This document shows, one piece after another, positions 16,491 through 24,479 of a stretch of DNA of 38,439 nt. How positions within the stretch are numbered: the first letter of the stretch is position 1; every line of letters starts with the position of its first letter. The DNA is from an uncultured Pseudomonadota bacterium. Its GTDB lineage: Bacteria; Pseudomonadota; Alphaproteobacteria; UBA9219. The position numbers and the translations under genes were made by a program. The DNA is taken from contig CAIJXG010000089.1 of NCBI GenBank assembly GCA_903824505.1, positions 1-38,439 of the forward strand. The letters are read 5' to 3'. A model generated the notes under the pieces. The model worked only from the letters and a program-made list of their open reading frames with translations, made no database searches and had not been told where the DNA came from.

Positions 16491-17357
16491 ATGAACATAT
16501 CGCGTTTATCGCTTCTGTCTTTTCTTCTTTTGATAGGAGCGGTTCCCTCTTGGGCACAGGATCCCTACACCTCTCCCCCTGCCGCCACCTATCTGGAAAC
16601 GCGACTCTCGGCGCTTGAGGAGCAGATGCGCGCCTTAAACGGCCGTGTTGAACAAATTGATTTCGCCGCCCGCCGCCTTGACCAAACGCTTCAACGCAAT
16701 CAAGCCGATGTGGATGCCCGACTCTCCCGTCTTGAAACAACGGTGCAGACTTTGCAGGCCTCTGTCACGCAACAACAGCCCGTACCGCCCCCTGTCGCTC
16801 AACCTCCTGTTGCTGCGCCCCCCCCCTCTCAAACACAAACACCTGCGAATCCGGAACCCAACGGGACATTGGGGGCACTCAAGCTTCAAGATGGCCACAT
16901 CACGGGCGGCGTCAATCGCCCTCAGGCCCCCCCGCTTCCCGTTGCCCCTCCCGATTATGGGCTGACCGCGCAAGAGCAATATGATCGTGCGATGGGGTTC
17001 TTGCGTCAGGCCGATTACGCCCAAGCAGAACAGGCCTTTAAGGGATTTATCGATAAAAATCGGCAAGATAAACTCCTCGATAACGCTAAATATTGGTATG
17101 GTGAGACTCTTTATGTGCGCGGCCGGTTTGACGAATCGGCTGTTGCCTTCGCCGATGCGTATCAACAAAATCCCAAAGGGTCCAAAGCGCCGGATTCGCT
17201 TTTGAAACTTGCGATGTCTTTAGGGGCTTTGAACAAAGCCCCTGACGCTTGCGCGGCGCTAGAGGGGCTGAGGTCAAAATTTCCGAATGCGATCCCTGCG
17301 ATCAAGACGCGGGCTGCCGATGAACGAGCGCGTCTGAAATGTTCGGCGGCGCATTAA
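16491..17357 (+). CDS. cpoB: Cell division coordinator CpoB / YbgF
   Basis: A periplasmic partner of the Tol-Pal system that couples outer-membrane constriction to peptidoglycan synthesis. The 288-aa protein has a signal peptide (cleavage probably after VPSWA, residue ~22), a coiled-coil trimerisation region (~35-90), a Pro-rich linker (~95-150) and C-terminal tetratricopeptide repeats starting at EQYDRAMGFLRQADYAQAEQ. The ATG at 16491 was chosen because it starts the signal peptide; the open frame further upstream lacks plausible sequence. It overlaps tilS by 19 bp. In most relatives tolB-pal precedes and ftsH follows tilS; neither is here. Confidence 0.92.
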   Translation: MNISRLSLLSFLLLIGAVPSWAQDPYTSPPAATYLETRLSALEEQMRALNGRVEQIDFAARRLDQTLQRNQADVDARLSRLETTVQTLQASVTQQQPVPPPVAQPPVAAPPPSQTQTPANPEPNGTLGALKLQDGHITGGVNRPQAPPLPVAPPDYGLTAQEQYDRAMGFLRQADYAQAEQAFKGFIDKNRQDKLLDNAKYWYGETLYVRGRFDESAVAFADAYQQNPKGSKAPDSLLKLAMSLGALNKAPDACAALEGLRSKFPNAIPAIKTRAADERARLKCSAAH

Positions 17358-18607
17358 CTGCCCTTCAGGCTGAAGAATTTGCACAGCTGATGGAAGGCTT
17401 TGCGCCTTGGGCGGATCGACTGGCTTTGGCCGTTTCGGGTGGCTCTGACAGTATGGCGTTGGCTGTCTGTATACGGCGGTGGGCACGCCGTCCCTTTATC
17501 GCTTTCATCGTGGATCACGGACTGCGAGCCGAATCGACACAAGAGTCAACGGAAGCCGCCGCGCGTCTTTCCCGCATGGGGATCGAGTCCGAAATCCTGC
17601 GCTGGGACCACGACACGATCACAACGCGGCGGCATGAAAAAGCGCGGGCTGCTCGTTATGCCCTTTTGCGTGAAGCCTGCACACGACATAACGCCCGTGA
17701 TTTACTTCTGGCTCACCATCGCGATGATCAGGCTGAGACGATTCTGATGCGCCTCGCCAAAGGCAGCGGCAGCGAGGGGTTGTCCGGCATGCGGCGCGAA
17801 AGTTCTTGGGACGGGATTCGCCTTCTGCGTCCTTTTTTGTCTGTCCCTAAAACGCGTTTGATGGCCACGTGCCACGCTGCGGACGCTCCTTTTGTTCAGG
17901 ATCCCAGCAACGATTCGACTCATACAGCGCGTGGACGCTTGCGACGAGTCATGCCGCTCTTAGAAGCCGAAGGATTTACAGGCGCGCGCTTAACGGTTTT
18001 GGGGGCGCGAGCCGCTGAGGATTCCGATGCCTTAAATTTTTATACCCACGCTTTCTTACGTACGGCCCAAGTGGGGTGCGGGGGCGAAATTCGGTGGGAT
18101 ATCGGCACCTTTTTAGATCTGCCCCGCGCTGTTGCCGGACGCGTTCTTTCTTCGGCACTGCGTTTTGTGCATGACACGGGATATCCGCCACGGCATGAGG
18201 CCCTTGCAGGGGTTTTGGACTCTCTGTCTTCTGAAACAGTGCGGTGTTTGAATGGGTGTCTGATTGTGCGCGGGAAAAAAGGCTTTACCCTTTTGCGTGA
18301 ACCTGAAGCCGTAAGGGAAATCCTGCCTATCAAAGGGGGAGAAACAACATTTTGGGATCAACGCTGGAGGGTGACGATTCGCGACGATGTTCCTGCGGAT
18401 ACGGAAATCCGAGCGTTGGGCGCACCGCCTCATGCCCTATTAGATCGATTGGCCCCCCTTCTGCGTCGTCAGATTCCTCAAGGACGAATCCGCGCGACTC
18501 TGCCCGCCCTTTGGCATGGGGACAGTTTGCAGGCGATCCCCTCTTTTGACGAGAAAGAGCCTTTAAGCCTAAGGCCACGGCAAAAGTTTCAGGTTAAAAT
18601 CCTCTAA
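17339..18607 (+). CDS. tilS: tRNA(Ile)-lysidine synthase TilS
   Basis: Modifies C34 of the CAU-anticodon isoleucine tRNA with lysine using ATP. The 422-aa protein has the PP-loop SGGSDS at residues 33-38, FIVDHGLRAES, LLLAHHRDDQAETILMRLAKGSG and PFLSVPKTRL, followed by the C-terminal domain. It starts inside cpoB (19-bp overlap), which suggests coupled translation; an internal ATG at 17390 would shorten it by 17 residues. The stop is followed by a stretch with no gene but with a decayed copy of the epimerase 3' end, where ftsH would normally lie. Confidence 0.93.
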   Translation: MFGGALTALQAEEFAQLMEGFAPWADRLALAVSGGSDSMALAVCIRRWARRPFIAFIVDHGLRAESTQESTEAAARLSRMGIESEILRWDHDTITTRRHEKARAARYALLREACTRHNARDLLLAHHRDDQAETILMRLAKGSGSEGLSGMRRESSWDGIRLLRPFLSVPKTRLMATCHAADAPFVQDPSNDSTHTARGRLRRVMPLLEAEGFTGARLTVLGARAAEDSDALNFYTHAFLRTAQVGCGGEIRWDIGTFLDLPRAVAGRVLSSALRFVHDTGYPPRHEALAGVLDSLSSETVRCLNGCLIVRGKKGFTLLREPEAVREILPIKGGETTFWDQRWRVTIRDDVPADTEIRALGAPPHALLDRLAPLLRRQIPQGRIRATLPALWHGDSLQAIPSFDEKEPLSLRPRQKFQVKIL

Positions 18608-18699
18608 GGTGAAGGATTTCGAGGAGGAGAGAAGTGTCCCAACCTGCTGACTTTCTTTTTATATATTTTGACACTGGGCCTTTGGATTTGTTGGCGCGC

Positions 18700-18850
18700 C
18701 TGTCGCAAGAGCCGTTACTGCACCGTCTGATCGTCCCCTGTTCGGGCGCAGTTGTGGCCACAGCGCGGCCAAGATTGCGGCACACAGGGGGTCCTCCACC
18801 ATAGGGATCGGCTTTGCCGAGGCCATTGAGGATTCAAGTCGGTGGTTTTT
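18700..18850 (+). pseudogene. Decayed fragment of the epimerase gene 3' end
   Basis: About 150 bp closely match the reverse complement of 1581-1729, the last ~50 codons of the epimerase at 1556-2557. LSQEPLLHRLIV is preserved, then a one-base deletion shifts the frame; further on AAKIAAH and IGFAEAIEDSSRWFL can still be read, and the fragment ends at a TGA. Similarity does not clearly extend upstream of 18700. It is a non-coding remnant. The rest of 18608-18999 holds no gene that I can see. Confidence 0.85.
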
Positions 18851-18999
18851 GCTTTGATTTCCAACGCAAAAAGAGGGGGGCATAAGGATCGTGAGTCGAC
18901 ATTTTGAAATTTTTAAGTGTAAAGCGTCCGAAAGTGTAGGATAAAAAGCCACAGGTGATTTCAACGACAGGCGTGATCGGTTAAAAGAAGAAGATCCCC

Positions 19000-20253
19000 A
19001 TGCACTTTGTTTTCCTTCAGGGGATGCCCTCGTTTTTCTTTAGCCGCATTGGAGCGAAGCTGGAAGCGCAGGGACATCGGGTCACGCGCGTCAATTTATG
19101 TTGGGGCGACGCGCTGTTTTGGCGCGGCACGACCTCTCTAGACTATCGCGGGAGTCTGGGTGGCTGGCCCGCTTTCATCTCGGATTTCTATGCCAAAAAC
19201 AACGTGACCGATCTTGTCCTTTTGGGCGAGCAGCGTAAATACCACAAAGAAGCCGTTGCCATCGCTCGCCAACGGGGAATTCGCGTGACGGTGACGGATT
19301 TCGGCTATTTAAGGCCGGACTGGATCACGTTCGAGCGCGATGGGATGAGCAGCCTGTCCCGCTTCCCGCGCAAGCCCGATTCGATCCGAAAACTGGCGGC
19401 GCAAGCAGACCCGCCGGATCTATCCCCCAAATATGTTGATGATTTCTGGACTATGGCGCGGTGTGATCTCCTCCATAGTTTCAGCAGCTTGTTGGGTCTT
19501 TTTCTGTATCCCTTCTATCGCCAAAGCGACGAACGGCCCCATCCGTTGATTTACTTTCCGGCGGTGGGCTGGCGGCTTTTGTTCCGGAAAATGAAACGCT
19601 GCCGCGCGAAGGAAAGACTGGCGGCGATGGTGAAAGCCCCGACGCGATTTTTCGTTTTTCCGCTTCAACTGACCCATGATTTTCAAATTGTCGCCTATTC
19701 GCCCTTTAAAGATCTGGGCGAGGCGATCCTGACGGTATTGGACTCTTTCACCACGCATGCGCCGCCCGACACGCGGCTTTTGATTAAGCTTCATCCGTGG
19801 GATCCCGGGCTAAAAAACTGGAAAAACTTTATTTTCCGTACGGCCGAACCTTTGGGGATCCATGACCGGATTGATTATTTTGACGGCGGAGATTTGGACG
19901 AAATGTGCCGCCATGCCGCTGGAATGGTTACTATTAACAGCACCTCTGGGGTACGCGCGTTGCAATTGGGCTGCCCTGTTGTGACTCTGGGCGATGCCGT
20001 CTATGACATCGATGGGCTGACCTTTCGCCACGGGCTTGACCGTTATTGGAGCGAGGCCACCCGCCCCGATCCAGCTTTTGTTGACGCCTTTATCCGCGCC
20101 CTTGCCGCCACGATCCAAATCCGCGGCGTCTTTTTCAGCGAGCCGGGCCTGAGCACCGCCATCGCCGAGGCCGTCCAGCGCCTCAGCCAGCAAAAAGTCG
20201 GAGAGGTACGGGAAGTCTCTGCGACCCTCGGGCGGGATAAAAACAAATGCTAA
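19000..20253 (+). CDS. Capsule polysaccharide biosynthesis protein, KpsS-like
   Basis: A 417-aa member of the Capsule_synth family. KpsS-type enzymes transfer the first Kdo residue from CMP-Kdo to the lipid anchor of group 2 capsules in the cytoplasm. The N-terminus matches this family well: FVFLQGMPSFFFSRIGAKL, then GHRVTRVNLCWGDALFW. Later segments are VLLGEQRKYHKEAV, VTDFGYLRPDWITFE, FFVFPLQLTHDFQI, LLIKLHPWDPG and the C-terminal MVTINSTSGVRALQLGCPVVTLG, which forms the nucleotide-binding part. No other capsule genes are in the window, so the product is uncertain. AGAAGA precedes the ATG. 20254-20478 downstream contains no gene. Confidence 0.8.
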   Translation: MHFVFLQGMPSFFFSRIGAKLEAQGHRVTRVNLCWGDALFWRGTTSLDYRGSLGGWPAFISDFYAKNNVTDLVLLGEQRKYHKEAVAIARQRGIRVTVTDFGYLRPDWITFERDGMSSLSRFPRKPDSIRKLAAQADPPDLSPKYVDDFWTMARCDLLHSFSSLLGLFLYPFYRQSDERPHPLIYFPAVGWRLLFRKMKRCRAKERLAAMVKAPTRFFVFPLQLTHDFQIVAYSPFKDLGEAILTVLDSFTTHAPPDTRLLIKLHPWDPGLKNWKNFIFRTAEPLGIHDRIDYFDGGDLDEMCRHAAGMVTINSTSGVRALQLGCPVVTLGDAVYDIDGLTFRHGLDRYWSEATRPDPAFVDAFIRALAATIQIRGVFFSEPGLSTAIAEAVQRLSQQKVGEVREVSATLGRDKNKC

Positions 20254-20478
20254 CCTATTGAAATCAAAAGAAAAACAAACTCAGCACGGCGCAAACCCCT
20301 TCTATCCCCAAAACAGCGCCATGCGCCTTATGTTTTTATAAAAATGCAATATGTTTCAATGTGTTGCAAGATGCACCTCATCCATAACCTGTGTTTTTAT
20401 GGTTAATGCCTCTGTTTGACATAGAATCGAGGGGGGGGTTCAGGGTACAATGCCCCTTGGTTGTAAGGGGGGACGGCG

Positions 20479-21126
20479 ATGCTTGGCATTCTGTGTGGGC
20501 TTGAATCGGAAGCGCGGATTGCGCGGCGCGTGAGCGGCGCGGTGGTCGCCTGTGCAGCGGCGCGGCCGCACAAGGCACGGGATCTCGCGCGGTCTCTTGT
20601 GCAAAGCGGCGCAACGCGGCTCCTGAGTTTTGGGATCGCGGGCGCCTTGGATCCCTCGGTGAGGTTGGGCGATTTGGTGATCGGCACGCGGGTTGTCTCG
20701 CCTGCGGGCGCGTGGATGTGCGATCCCGCGTGGGGCGAAAAATTGGCGAGCACCCTGCCCTTCGCGCAGCGCGGTGGAGTCTATGGCTCTGAAACTCTTG
20801 TGCCGACGGGAATCGAGAAAATTGCTTTGGGGCAAAGCACCGCTTGCGCGATTGTCGATATGGAAAGCCAATGCGCCGCTGAAGTTGCGGCCGAAGCCGG
20901 AATCCCCCTGATGGTGCTCCGTGCCGTTTGCGATGGGGCGGGCATGAATGTGCCGCCCGTTGTCATGGCCGCCATCGCGGAGGACGGGACGATCCATGTC
21001 AGAAAAGCCACGGCGCATCTGCTTCGGCATCCGGCTCAATGGAGTGATTTATTTTCTGTGCTGTGTGGCACGGGAAAAGCGTTGGGAACGTTAAAGAAAG
21101 CAAGCCCCGCGTTGCGGGGATCATAA
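20479..21126 (+). CDS. Hopanoid-associated phosphorylase-type nucleosidase (HpnG-like)
   Basis: A 215-aa member of the MTAN/nucleoside phosphorylase superfamily. HpnG cleaves adenine from adenosylhopane to give ribosylhopane in bacteriohopanepolyol synthesis. Supporting segments are GILCGLESEARIARR at the N-terminus, LLSFGIAGALDPSVRLGDLVIGTRV, and VDMESQCAAEVAAEAGIPLMVLRAVCD, where ME and the final D are the catalytic and substrate-binding residues of the superfamily. A methylthioadenosine/SAH nucleosidase role is an alternative; no other hopanoid genes are nearby. Ten bases separate it from the M16 peptidase gene, so they may be cotranscribed. A G-rich stretch precedes the ATG. Confidence 0.75.
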   Translation: MLGILCGLESEARIARRVSGAVVACAAARPHKARDLARSLVQSGATRLLSFGIAGALDPSVRLGDLVIGTRVVSPAGAWMCDPAWGEKLASTLPFAQRGGVYGSETLVPTGIEKIALGQSTACAIVDMESQCAAEVAAEAGIPLMVLRAVCDGAGMNVPPVVMAAIAEDGTIHVRKATAHLLRHPAQWSDLFSVLCGTGKALGTLKKASPALRGS

Positions 21127-21136
21127 GGAGAACAAC

Positions 21137-22462
21137 ATGTCCAAAAAGTACAAATTTCTTGATGAAAAACTCGGTGGCGCGGTCGGCATGCGAACGGAGG
21201 AGAGTATTCAAATCACAACGCTCAAAAACGGCTTGCGAGTCGCCACCGACACGATGCCCGGGGCCGAAAGCGTGGTTGTGGGCGCGTGGGTTGGCGTCGG
21301 CACGCGGCACGAGCCGTGGAACGCGAATGGCGTTGCCCATCTGGTTGAGCATATGATGTTCAAGGGCACCAAGACTCGCTCGGCCTATGCCTTGTCGACG
21401 GCGATTGAGAATAAGGGCGGCTCGATGAACGCCCATACAACGCGCGAAGAAACGGCGTATTACGCCCGCATGCTTCCCGAGGATGCCGAAACCGCGACGG
21501 ATCTGATCGGGGATATGCTGCGCCGCTCGGTCTTTGATGAGAAAGAGTTGGATCGCGAACGCCAAGTTATTATTCAGGAAATAGGGCGCGATCTGGATTC
21601 GCCGGAGGACTGTATTTTCGAGCTTATGCACGACCGCGCCTTCCCGAAACAAAAGATCGGCCGCTCGATCTTGGGCACGGCTGATGTGATTGCCCGTCTG
21701 CCGCGTGCCGCCATTTTAGATTATGTGACCCGCTATTACACAGCGGCGAATATGGTGCTGGTCGCTTCGGGCAAAATCACCCATGCGGATTTTGTTGGGA
21801 TGGTGCGTAAGCGTTTCGCGTCTCTGCCCGTGGGAGTCCGCCCGCGTTACGAAAAAGCGCGGGTTTCCTATGGGATGGCACGAGGCGAACGGGAAACAGA
21901 GCAAACCCATCTGATCTTGGGCTTCGCGGGGCCCGGGTATTTGGCGAAGGAGACTTATTATCCAGCGCAAGTGCTGTCGGTTATTCTGGGCGGCAGCGCC
22001 TCCTCCCGCCTTTACCAAAAAGTGCGCGAAAAACGGGGGCTGGTTTATGCGGTCAGCGCGGCGCATGGCGGTTTCAGCGATGCGGGTATTTTCCAGATTT
22101 ACGCCGGAACGGATCCCGCACGGCTGCGCGAGCTGATCCCCGTGGTGTGTGATGAGTTGAATGACCTAAAGCGCAATGTCGGGCCCGGCGAGCTTGCCCG
22201 CGCCAAGGCCCAGATCCGCGCGGATTTGTTGATGGGTGAGGAAAGCGTCATGCGCCGCGCCGAGCGAATCGGCCACCAGATTCTGGCTTATGGGCAAACG
22301 ATACCGACCGAGGATATTTTGAAACGGCTGATGGATGTCTCTCAAGAAGACGTCCAGAAAGCGGCCGCGCGGCTTTTTGCGCGTCGTCCGATCGTCACGG
22401 CCCTCGGCCCGCTGGGAGAGCTCGAATCCTACAAAGACATAGCGGCGCGGCTGCGGGGATAA
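21137..22462 (+). CDS. M16-family zinc peptidase (processing-peptidase-like)
   Basis: A 441-aa zinc metallopeptidase of the M16 (pitrilysin/mitochondrial processing peptidase) family. The inverted zinc motif HLVEH lies in VAHLVEHMMFKGT at about residue 69-73, with the downstream Glu in EETAYYARMLPEDAE. Other matches are GRDLDSPEDCIFELMHDRAF and the C-terminal domain GFAGPGYLAKETYYPAQVLSVILGG. Single-chain forms of this type are common in alphaproteobacteria; the physiological substrate is usually unknown. There is no signal peptide. TAAGGAGA lies a few bases before the ATG. The methyltransferase gene follows after six bases. Confidence 0.92.
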   Translation: MSKKYKFLDEKLGGAVGMRTEESIQITTLKNGLRVATDTMPGAESVVVGAWVGVGTRHEPWNANGVAHLVEHMMFKGTKTRSAYALSTAIENKGGSMNAHTTREETAYYARMLPEDAETATDLIGDMLRRSVFDEKELDRERQVIIQEIGRDLDSPEDCIFELMHDRAFPKQKIGRSILGTADVIARLPRAAILDYVTRYYTAANMVLVASGKITHADFVGMVRKRFASLPVGVRPRYEKARVSYGMARGERETEQTHLILGFAGPGYLAKETYYPAQVLSVILGGSASSRLYQKVREKRGLVYAVSAAHGGFSDAGIFQIYAGTDPARLRELIPVVCDELNDLKRNVGPGELARAKAQIRADLLMGEESVMRRAERIGHQILAYGQTIPTEDILKRLMDVSQEDVQKAAARLFARRPIVTALGPLGELESYKDIAARLRG

Positions 22463-22468
22463 CGGGTT

Positions 22469-23203
22469 ATGTCCAGATTAAAGCCCGTTGGGGCCTTTGA
22501 CGAAGCGGCACCGACCTACAACGCACACGCGGGTATTCAGCAAGCGGTCGCTCAGCAGTTGGTTTGGGATGTTGCTCAACATTTGGTGGAAAGCCGCAGT
22601 CCAGTTTCAGTTCTGGATGTCTGCTGTGGCACGGGACTCGTCACGCGTGAAATTAATCTACTTCTTCCAAATGCCGAAATTTGGGCGCTTGATGCCGCCC
22701 CGTCCATGTTGGAAGAAACGCGCAAAGCTGTGCCGCGAGTCCGCACGATAGAAGCCGATGCCCAAAACTTTGGGCTGGATAGAAAAGTCGATTTTATTAT
22801 CAGCAGTATGGGGCTGCAATGGATGCAAAACCCCTTTGCGACGCTGGAGCATTGGCGGACTCAGCTTACACCGGGGGGGATAGCCTGCATCGCTGTTCCG
22901 GTAGAGATTCCGACATGGGTCGCGTTTTGCGCATCACACGGGATCGAAAACAGGCTGATCGCTTTTCCAAAAGAGGAAGATTTCAGGGCAATTGCGGAGA
23001 CTCTGACCGTGCGCGATCACACGATCGTTTATCCAAACCCAAGAGCTTTCCTGCAGGGCATGAAACAAACAGGGGCCCATACACCGAAAGAAGGCAGCTC
23101 CCCTACACGCCCTGGGGCTTTAAAAAAGATTCTCAAAGAAACAGAGCCCCTCAGCGTCACATGGAAAATCCTGTATCTGACCGTCAAAAACGGACCCTGT
23201 TAA
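22469..23203 (+). CDS. SAM-dependent methyltransferase, BioC-like
   Basis: A 244-aa class I methyltransferase. VLDVCCGTGLVTREI is SAM-binding motif I, EIWALDAAPSMLEE is motif II, ADAQNFG and DFIISSMGLQWMQNP follow. The N-terminal segment FDEAAPTYNAHAGIQQAVAQQL and the SSMGLQWMQNP segment are typical of BioC, the malonyl-ACP O-methyltransferase that starts biotin synthesis. No bio genes are next to it, so the specific reaction is inference. It follows the M16 gene closely. Its TAA stop and that of the convergent fliX gene share the palindrome TTAA at 23200-23203. Confidence 0.75.
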   Translation: MSRLKPVGAFDEAAPTYNAHAGIQQAVAQQLVWDVAQHLVESRSPVSVLDVCCGTGLVTREINLLLPNAEIWALDAAPSMLEETRKAVPRVRTIEADAQNFGLDRKVDFIISSMGLQWMQNPFATLEHWRTQLTPGGIACIAVPVEIPTWVAFCASHGIENRLIAFPKEEDFRAIAETLTVRDHTIVYPNPRAFLQGMKQTGAHTPKEGSSPTRPGALKKILKETEPLSVTWKILYLTVKNGPC

Positions 23204-23619
23204 ACGGTATATTTCGCCAATTCCACCTGCGCCCGCAGGTCGATCTCATCCAACAGTTCGGCAAGACGCGGATCGCTGATCTCGGCGCGGCGAGCACTGA
23301 CGATGCGGCTGAGCTGCATCAGTTTATCGGGCGAAAGAGCGCCCGAAAGAATGTCCATCCGCACATCATCTAATCGATCCAAAATATCCTCCGCCCGCGC
23401 CTTGCCACGTGCAGCCCGCGCCGTTGCGTCTTCGACTTCCTGCAAACCCCAAATGCTTGTCAGAGCCTGCGTTCCCCCTAAAGAGGAGGTCGCGGCGGCC
23501 TCGCCCCCCTCATCCAAATGATGCGCAAAGGAGGCACGGCTGCTGTCTCCGGTCTTGGCCGGACGCCGAACCGGCATTGCCGTCCGCACGCCGGTAGGTC
23601 CATCAATTTTTTCGATCAC
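23200..23619 (-). CDS. fliX: Flagellar assembly regulator FliX
   Basis: FliX is an alphaproteobacterial protein that, with the activator FlbD, couples flagellar basal-body assembly to transcription of later flagellar genes. The 139-aa product has the family pattern: a short N-terminal MIEKIDGP, a Ser/Ala-rich variable region, then a conserved helical C-terminal half (ARGKARAEDILDRLDDVRMDILSGALS, LMQLSRIVSARRAEISDPRLAELLDEIDLRAQVELAKY). No flagellar structural genes lie in the window. It implies that the organism makes, or recently made, flagella. Confidence 0.88.
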   Translation of the reverse strand: MIEKIDGPTGVRTAMPVRRPAKTGDSSRASFAHHLDEGGEAAATSSLGGTQALTSIWGLQEVEDATARAARGKARAEDILDRLDDVRMDILSGALSPDKLMQLSRIVSARRAEISDPRLAELLDEIDLRAQVELAKYTV

Positions 23620-23702
23620 ATGTCTCTCCTTCCAAAAGAAACTACGTCAAGAGGCAAAGACGGTTCAAGGAGAATAGAAGAACCCGAAGCTTTTCAAGAA
23701 AG

Positions 23703-23723
23703 CCCCGTATAGGGGTGTTTTTT
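23703..23723 (+). terminator. Weak terminator-like hairpin upstream of infC
   Basis: CCCC (23703-23706) and GGGG (23712-23715) with a five-base loop, followed by TG and six T residues. The stem is short. It could stop readthrough or act as a leader element for infC. Confidence 0.25.
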
Positions 23724-23861
23724 CGCACGCCCCTTCCCTGCCCGTCTCCCCTCTCGTCAAAAAAAGATCCCCTTTGGGTCAAGAAAGCCCAGAAAGTCAT
23801 TGACGGAAGTTCTTTTTCCGTTTATTTGCATGATGTTGTTAACCTCAAAGGGAGCTTTCCC

Positions 23862-24422
23862 ATATCTCCGCCACCTGTGTCTCGGGGTCGCCCGACTGAA
23901 CCCGCCCGTCCTGCCAAAGATGATGGGCCTCGTGTCAATGCCGATATTACCGCGCGTCAGGTGCGCGTTGTCGATGCCGCTGGCGAGATGCGCGGCGTGA
24001 TGTCTATCAGGGATGCGCTGGCGCTTGCCGAAGAATCCGGCCTTGATCTGGTTGAAATCTCGCCCAATGCCGAACCGCCTGTCTGTAAGGTTCTGGATTC
24101 CGGCAAATACAAATACGAAATGCAGAAAAAAGCCGCTGAGGCGCGGAAAAAGCAAAAAACGGTGGAGCTGAAAGAAATCAAGCTGCGCCCGATGATCGAC
24201 GACCATGATTTTGCGGTCAAGATGAAGAGCGCGCGCGCTTTTCTGGAAGAAGGCGACAAAGTCAAAGTCACCATGCGCTTCCGAGGACGCGAAATGTCCC
24301 ATCAGGATATCGCGCAGGAAGTCTTCGCCAAAGTCCGCACAGAGCTGGACGCCTTGGGCAAAGTGGAATCCGCCCCTAGTTTTGAAGGTCGGCAGATGGT
24401 CATGATCATGACGGCGAAGTAA
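23862..24422 (+). CDS. infC: Translation initiation factor IF-3, apparent AUA start
   Basis: IF-3 binds the 30S subunit and monitors start-codon fidelity. The product is about 186 aa, with the N-terminal domain (GPRVNADITARQVRVVDAAG, ALALAEESGLDLVEISPNAEPPVCKVLDSGKYKYE) and the C-terminal domain (VELKEIKLRPMIDDHDFAVK, DKVKVTMRFRGREMSHQDI). No ATG, GTG or TTG stands at the expected start. AAAGGGAG is followed seven bases later by ATA (23862-23864) and then codons for SPPPVSRGRP. infC is known for AUU/AUC/AUA starts that let IF-3 repress its own translation, so AUA is the best start. The frame is open upstream to 23715, but that part does not look like IF-3. A TTGACG...TATTTG pair (23800-23828, 17-bp spacer) may be the promoter. 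Confidence 0.93.
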   Translation: MSPPPVSRGRPTEPARPAKDDGPRVNADITARQVRVVDAAGEMRGVMSIRDALALAEESGLDLVEISPNAEPPVCKVLDSGKYKYEMQKKAAEARKKQKTVELKEIKLRPMIDDHDFAVKMKSARAFLEEGDKVKVTMRFRGREMSHQDIAQEVFAKVRTELDALGKVESAPSFEGRQMVMIMTAK

Positions 24423-24479
24423 GCCTGAAACGCCCCCAGATCCTGATCTCTTGCGGCGCGGTTTCAAGAACAAACAAAA

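Noticed and set aside
18594-18785. Minus-strand frame matching a frame at 1643-1942 (MCRNLGRAVA...)
   Set aside because: The similarity arises from the duplicated 3' end of the epimerase gene, read in its antisense frame, not from a real small protein family.
22819-23373. Plus-strand frame of 184 codons overlapping the methyltransferase and fliX
   Set aside because: It runs through two well-supported genes in other frames and has composition typical of a shadow frame.
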